The notes under the pieces were generated by a model. The model made no database searches, was not told the DNA's origin, and saw nothing but the letters and a program-made list of their open reading frames with translations. From NCBI GenBank assembly GCA_942159475.1, contig OW804096.1, positions 127,090,941-127,154,940 of the forward strand: a stretch of DNA of 64,000 nucleotides, written 5' to 3'. Below are positions 57,790 to 64,000 of this stretch, in pieces. Each line of letters opens with the position of its first letter. Position 1 is the stretch's first letter. Position numbers and translations under genes: made by a program. Source of the stretch: Sthenelais limicola. Lineage: Eukaryota > Annelida > Polychaeta > Phyllodocida > Sigalionidae.

Positions 57790-60700
57790 ATATATCAATG
57801 ATTAAAGTTTATTGACCCTTGACTAGAACACACATTGTGACAATAATACACCGTTTCTCCCAAGATGCGCCCTTTCTATAATATACAATTATATGATGGG
57901 GTTCAACATAAGTCCTGAGGATAGCGATAACGTTGCCTCAGTCTCAATAGCTAAGGAACAATCAATATCATTATGTCATTCCTTATTTTGACCTAATAGG
58001 AACTGACAAACACACGTGCTGAAGTTAACCGTTTTTGCTCAAGGCCTCATCAATGTCAATGATGCAGGACTGATAGTCGATCCACTCACATTGTCACACG
58101 CTCTTTATGAGGCGTAGAAGTAATTTACATCTGTAATAAGCCATGGTGAAATGAGATAATTGTCCTGGAATTCAAATAGAGCACTGTCTATATTGCCAGC
58201 GGCAGAGCCTGTTGATATGAGTGGCATCAGTAACTCATAATTATACTTCTTATTCTAAACGAGACATCTTCCGATGCGCTATATCTCCAAGCATTACCAC
58301 ACGTATTTATATCTAAGTTTGAAATTAGATCGCATTCATTTATCCTGAAGAAATTTAGATGTCATTTAAACATATAAAACTATCCATCAGAAGCAGATAT
58401 AGTCAATTCTATTCAGAAAACTTGGATAAATCTAATTAGATGTGCGTCATATTGATCATTATAGCAACACACTTCCTAAAGCAGTTTAATAAAGTCTTAA
58501 TAATCGTGTTGAATCGAAAGATGTTGAATTTCTACGAAGATCAATTTAAAGATGAAGGCTACTCATCTTATCGGTGTTCACATTGCAGTGACGCTTAGTG
58601 CGACCCACTGAGCCCCGTCTTCATACAATGTCACTTCCAGTTTTAATTGGACTCTTTGAAAACTGTTATCTGTGAGAAAGCCAACGATCATTCGAGGCGT
58701 TGTAATATTAGAAGCTGCCTTTTGTTCGGTGAACAGCGAACAACCTTTCAAACATTGCGTTTAAAATATTTAAACTGTTGCATTGGAGGTATCCTAAATT
58801 GAGCATAACCGCCGATACCAATATCGATCGGGGGAAGGGGTGATTAATTGGTTCTTGTCTGATAACAAGGATGTCTTTAAATTGAAGAAAGAAACATTTG
58901 TCTTGAAATTCCCTATACCTATCTCGGACTGATTAATAACTAACCTTTTCTCTCCTAAACTAAACATTACAGCGTATACCTATCAAGTTTTTTCCCCATC
59001 ACCCACGCTCCCCGGCCTACTTTTTCTCATGTTGCCATTCTAGGCTGAACTAACAACAGCCGGAAGATCATAGAACCATTATAATAATTATGTTCCATTT
59101 TTGGAATTTATTTTTGAATTTTAGGAACCTGAACTTCAACGCTTCAGGACGTGTTTTGCATCATGGCTAACAGCCTTTTGGAATTTATTTTTGGATTTAG
59201 ATACCTGTATATATCTGTTTATGTTGGCCTCGTTTATCATGTAGAAGTCTTTCTGTCAGGTTGGTTCAGATATTTGATTTATCATAATATTTCAATATAT
59301 ATGGGAAGGATTCTTGGCAATACAAGAAACTAGTTTAAAAAATTAACCGCAAAAAAGGAAAAACCCTCCTGGTTAAATAAGGAGATCCTGCATTTGATAG
59401 AGACATGTACTTTGATAAATACAGAAAAACAAAATAAGATCCTTGGGAGTTCAGTTCAGAAATCGAGTGAATATGATGTAATGTTTTATTACAAAATAAA
59501 TATTTTCAAATATTATAATATATTACTTAAATCTAAATGGAAATTCGCCTCCCACAATAAAATACGCCCGTCACTAATTAAGTGGTGCTATCATCATATC
59601 AACAATCTTCCTCTTTTACCCTAACATGCGATGTGGCGTTTGACGTTGTACAGCACCGTTTGACATACGGTAAGTTGATGCTACACGGGGCATATTACAA
59701 AGGCCCTGAGGGAATCAACATACAAAGACTTCTGATGCTTTTAGATATTCCAGCCAAGACGATGTAAAGGCCTCACACTCTCAGTGCATGGCCCGAAGGT
59801 TCCGGCGAACATAACATTCAGAGCAACTGAGAGGGCGACGATCGAGGTCGCTTACCTTTTGGTTTACGGTCACTTATGCATACCTGTTGATTCTAAAAGC
59901 AACAATTACAGATATGATAATGGAGTGAATATTCTTAATCACATAATTCCTCTTTTGCACTTGGTTCGATTTGAACGAACGCTTTAAATTATTCAACGGG
60001 AAGAAAATAAATGATATGGTCATATATGGTCTGCTGGGAAATGCACGGCCATAGCTGAGTCCCCTGCACAAAACATGGCTATAGGATATGACAATTGTAC
60101 CATGAAAACGGTATAGATCTCTGGTACATAGGCTCAGTCGTAGTCCAAATAAATGCTATTAATTGCAGTAGTGTATAATGTATATATATATATATATATT
60201 TCTTATGCCAACTGGGTGTGGACTAATATATTTAATTCTTTCCATGAACTCTATTATCAAAACAAGTAGCTTCTTCATTATAACGCTTCATATTGAGTGA
60301 TTGAAGAAAATGCTCAGCCAATTTGTCAGCGTGAGGTGATTTTGTCCAATGAAATACTAGAGCGAATTTTGCTATCGTCTGAATGTTCCTACCAAGCCAA
60401 CTTATGTATTCGGACACGGAAAGTAAAACCTATATATATATCAAGTTTCCCAAATTGGGAATGTTGCACCAAACATCCCATTGGCAATTTGTACAAAATG
60501 GGATACTCTGAATTATTATCCCCATCCATCATGGATCGTGCTGGTTTCTGCATTACTCGTTAGCTCCTCCATGAAAGGCATCCTTTCACCTTTTCCCTCG
60601 CATCAGCAGTAAACAACAGATAATTAGAAGATGGGAACTAATATCCAGGATATTCAGAAATATACACCACCGAATCCAGTAAACAAAATCCAGCAAGAGC

Positions 60701-61470
60701 GATATTCCACTACCTCCCTCGACCCTGCTTAAATCTGTTGTTATCAGAAGTCGTAAAATCATAAACAAATACCTCTCATGTAGGCAGAGAAGACAGGTCT
60801 GTAGGCCTATATTTTAGTATTATCAAATATTGTTTGTTTGGGTTTGTTTATTGCTAATCAGTATAATATACTAATAAAGCAGCAAGCATCAAGCCCAACA
60901 TAAGCTTTAATCGAAACTTTAGAACTATAAGCAAACAAAATGTTCTATAGAGCTAATTAATTTCTCTTTTGTATCCCATCCAATTCAATTTCAAAAGGTT
61001 GCATCTTCCATTATGTCATGCTCCGTTTTGATAGATTGTTCACATGCAAGTGCCACCTGTAAATTGCGGTCCATACTAATATACTCATCGCCAACTTCGG
61101 TTCTGTGGAATTCTACTTAGAACAAGGGACAATCAGGGCAAGTACTAGTCAGAGATTTCATATAGAATTAGTTAATGATATCATTTAACTATTGGGCGAT
61201 GTCTCGAAGGCGGTATTTACTCATGCCTGAATAATAATGATGTTACACTTGATTGTCGTGTGGTACAGGAGACGAACAATAATATTATAAAAACAATCAT
61301 AGTATATACATGTACAAAGGACATTCATTCATTAGATGCATTTGTTTATTTCATGTCACTCCTTAGAGATAGATGTTGTCTGAAGTGACCTGTGACGTCA
61401 CCTCAATTATGGTCTGTTTGCTTACGGTAGCTACGCTCAATTTCTCGTGCTGACTTTTGCTTTCAAAATC
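57790..61470. other. No gene seen
   Basis: AT-rich non-coding sequence with a (TA)n microsatellite at about 60179-60200. ORFs up to 88 codons have no recognisable domain. Confidence 0.4.
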
Positions 61471-61620
61471 ATGGTTCATTGTGTGATTCATGGCTGTAAA
61501 GATTCAACGAATCGGAATCCTTTTAGTCGATCCTACCGTCGATTCCCTAGCGTCCAGGCATATTCACTCAGACCACTTCGCCAAAGAGGACTTTGTCATA
61601 ATTATTTAATCAAATGCCAG
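61471..61620 (+). pseudogene. THAP zinc-finger domain exon, decayed
   Basis: From ATG at 61471 the frame reads MVHCVIHGCKDS...FSRSYRRFPS, the start of a THAP domain (initiator Met, CX4C, then F/Y-x-x-F-P). The second half appears in the next frame: HSDHFAKEDF, matching the C-S-x-H-F-x-x-x-D-F signature but with His replacing the Cys. About 20 residues between the halves are missing, and a TAA follows. The segment ends CAG/GTGAGC (61620/61621), a good splice donor. THAP domains bind DNA in P-element-type transposases and in animal regulators. This copy is a relic; whether from a transposon or a host gene is open. Confidence 0.55.
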
Positions 61621-61959
61621 GTGAGCTGCACACACCCACACTAAAAGTACGTGTGACCAGAGGTGCACCATGGACCTCCTCCCCTCTGACTACTTTTACG
61701 TTTTCTAGTGCAGGTACTAACACGCCACCCCACTACTAAGTACAGAACCGCCCAACAACATCTGTTATAATTAAATTCGATTATAAAATCCTTTATTGTT
61801 GATGACATTACAATTCGGTCGCTCATTTCTAGTTACTAGGTCTCCCAAAGAGTGCCATTGTTTTAGTTGAGTTGATAATGATGTTGTCCTCAAATTTTCA
61901 GGATGCGCCTATCCAGTGGTATCAATATAATCATACAGTTTAGGGGGCAAATATTAATA

Positions 61960-63623
61960 ATAGTCCAGTCGATTTGTGCAAAATAAAGGACTAATTGTGC
62001 ACTTTTTCATAAATGCATGAATCTGGCATAATAGTACTTTTTGATGTGCTGATCATTTCCAGCTATAGACCCAATCTGGAATTGTGTTTCCTTGGTCATG
62101 GTTGCTATGGAAACATTCTAATAAGGAATTTGGCTTTTATAGTTACATCAGCCCCATTTTTTGCAGGGGTAATATGATTTGAGGATCGATTTCTATACAG
62201 AATTTTATGCTCTTTCATTTGGACTGGGTGCAACATCTGGGAAATGTGGGATGTGGTCACCATGGCAACCAAATAAAAAAATGGAATGTTTTGGGTACAA
62301 AATGAGAAATATTCTGTTTTTATTATCATGTTGCATATCAAAACAAAGCATTCTTAAAGATTAATCGAACTATGCTCATGAATGTATTCTAAGAATGTTC
62401 TGGTAACCATGGCAATCAAATACCCTCCGAAAAATGAGTCAATATGGGTCATATTTTATTATATAATTTTGCTTATAAATCATGGGTGCAACAATGATTG
62501 AAAATATTGTATGGATAGCCTAGCTCCATAGCTTTAATTTGATATATAGAAATCTTCATTGGTTGTCATAGTTACTGAGGTATGACTCCACAAACATGGA
62601 CTCAATATCACTTGTATTGGCCCTTGTATAGACTTCCAGGTTAGAGTAGCCTACCCTTGGGTATGACCATAAGACCTGCCTGTCAAGTCATTTTCTGTTC
62701 CCATCAAGTTCATTTTATTTTAATAAGGTTTTGAGGGTGCTGATAAAGACAAGACAGGGTGCCATCTTTTGCCCTTTGTATGCAAATTAGCTGACGTCTG
62801 ATTGGCTGATAGGAATCGGCCTATATCACAGTAAATCTTAAAGATAGAGTTAATTTGATAACCCCTACCCACACTACATGGACCCCAAGGAATTAATTGG
62901 TGTCATTGAATTTGTTCTATCTACATTGGTTGATTAGCAACAACATGGTCATAGATCTGCATGGTAAAATTGCATTTTCAACAGCAATTTATCACCTACC
63001 TGAATTCACTTCAAGCAGTCAAATGACAATTTCTTTCATAAGCACTTGTTGCTTAGCAGATTAAAGGCATTTTGTCAGTAGACCCTTGAGCTGAGGCATC
63101 ATGCCTCTTGTGAGTAGTCAAATATTTTTGTTTACTATTTTTCCATGTTGTCAAAGATCTTCCTCCAAGCAACGAGGGATCTATCAGTCAAATATCAATT
63201 GTATACTCATAATAAACCTTTATTAAAAAAAAGAAGAAGAATGCTTTGTTTTGATATGCAACATGATAATAAAAACAGAATATTTCTCATTTTGTACCCA
63301 AAACATTCCATTTTTTTATTTGGTTGCCATGGTGACCACGTCCCACATTTCCCAGATATTAGACCCAGTCCAAATGAAAGAGCATAAAATTCTGTATAGA
63401 GATCGACCCTCAAATCATATTACCCCTGCAAAAAATGGGGCTGATGTAACTATAAAAGCCAAATTCCTTATTAGAATGTTTCCATAGCAACCATGACCAA
63501 GGAAACAAAATTCCAGATTGGGTCTATAGCTGGAAATGATCAGCACATCAAAAAGTACTATTATGCCAGATTTCATGCTTTTATGAAAAAGTGCACAATT
63601 GTTTGGCAAATCGACTGGACTAT
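61960..63623. mobile_element. Long inverted repeat (arms ~390 bp, spacer ~880 bp)
   Basis: 61960-62355 and 63237-63623 are reverse complements with scattered differences. They share TAGTCCAGTCGATTTG at the outer ends, TAATATGATTTGAGG, GGTTGCCATGGTGACC and AAGAATGCTTTGTTTTGATA at the inner ends. The spacer has no recognised coding content. Small matching ORFs in the two arms (for example 78 codons at 62105-62341 and 63251-63487) are the same repeat read twice. No target duplication is clear at the outer edges. It could be a foldback element with long ends or a head-to-head insertion of one repeat. Confidence 0.85.
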
Positions 63624-64000
63624 AACTCTTGCCTAACTCTACCTTAATTATAATAGAGCTATTCATACAGCTCCGCTTGTAAAAAAAAAGTGTCTCAATG
63701 ATTATTTATAAACACCTCACTCCCTTCTGCTGCTATGCATGTAAAAGGCATTGAAAGTGATTATACAATTCATTGTTTCCTTCAATACGTATCAAATCTT
63801 CCCCAACGATTGTGTAAGCCATGTATATACTTGCATGTATTACAAAGTGACTGAATGCAAATGCTTTAATGATACTGCTATACTCCCACACATTGTGGTC
63901 AAGGTATAATGGTAGCATAATTGAATATTCTTCTTAAATCAGTGGCCGGCTTCAATATAGAATTTCATGCTGGTCTTCTTAGAAATAGACATCATTATGC
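63624..64000. other. No gene seen
   Basis: AT-rich non-coding sequence up to the window end. Confidence 0.4.

Noticed and set aside
62105..63487. Nearly identical 78-codon ORFs on opposite strands
   Set aside because: They are the two arms of the long inverted repeat read in the same relative frame; no domain.
1..64000. CRISPR arrays, bacterial operons, rRNA genes or intact tRNA genes
   Set aside because: None seen: no regularly spaced repeats with unique spacers, no rRNA-like sequence, and all tRNA-like segments lack a complete cloverleaf.

Overview
This window is animal genomic DNA: AT-rich, with long stretches lacking convincing ORFs, many simple repeats, and several classes of eukaryotic transposable element. 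Nothing bacterial is seen (no operons, no Shine-Dalgarno-led gene clusters, no dense coding). The element mix suggests an aquatic invertebrate metazoan: Ty3/gypsy LTR element, Ngaro/PAT-like tyrosine-recombinase (YR) retrotransposon, RNase H-bearing non-LTR element, tRNA-derived sequences and foldback elements. I cannot name the species. No intact host protein-coding gene could be supported, so the window reads as intergenic or intronic DNA full of mobile elements.

Layout. 1-1028 (minus): the 5' end of a Ty3/gypsy retrotransposon (part of an LTR, leader, first 175 codons of gag) running off the left edge. 1092-2143: a pyrimidine-only 16-19 bp minisatellite. 2.2-13 kb: mostly featureless AT-rich DNA with a 42-bp perfect palindrome, a 0.55-kb purine tract, two tRNA-like remnants and, at 6945-7291, a solo remnant of a YR element. 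13273-14634 (minus): a 453-codon ORF with an RGG segment, a Q/N-rich segment and a C-terminal Cys/His cluster, Gag-like but without a polymerase partner. 20651-25237: a YR retrotransposon with the complete A1-ORFs-B1-A2-B2 split direct repeat plan. Its genes are gag, RT-RNase H (same frame as gag, after one amber codon) and tyrosine recombinase (overlapping frame, with one internal frameshift). It is inserted inside an older related YR remnant, whose halves flank it.

33.9-36.4 kb: a foldback-type element with 37-bp inverted ends, GGCCGAAAA-rich arms and a (TACATACCATATA)n interior, followed by a degenerate hammerhead/Penelope-like motif. 41.7-44.3 kb: a 5'-truncated, internally deleted non-LTR retrotransposon (RT fragment, RNase H, C-terminal Cys/His motif, A33 tract). 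45.4-45.7 kb: an 86-bp near-perfect palindrome built from a short repeated motif. 50.0 kb and 57.5 kb: MITE-like hairpins. 53.9-55.4 kb: a second foldback element with interleaved inverted copies and a 3-bp target duplication. 61.47 kb: a decayed THAP zinc-finger exon. 61.96-63.62 kb: a long inverted repeat with ~390-bp arms.

The only genes that work together are those of the YR element. Gag would package the RNA, RT-RNase H would copy it, and the recombinase would insert a circular DNA copy without a target-site duplication. The A and B repeats are identical between copies, so the insertion is young, yet the recombinase frame is broken in this copy (or in this assembly).
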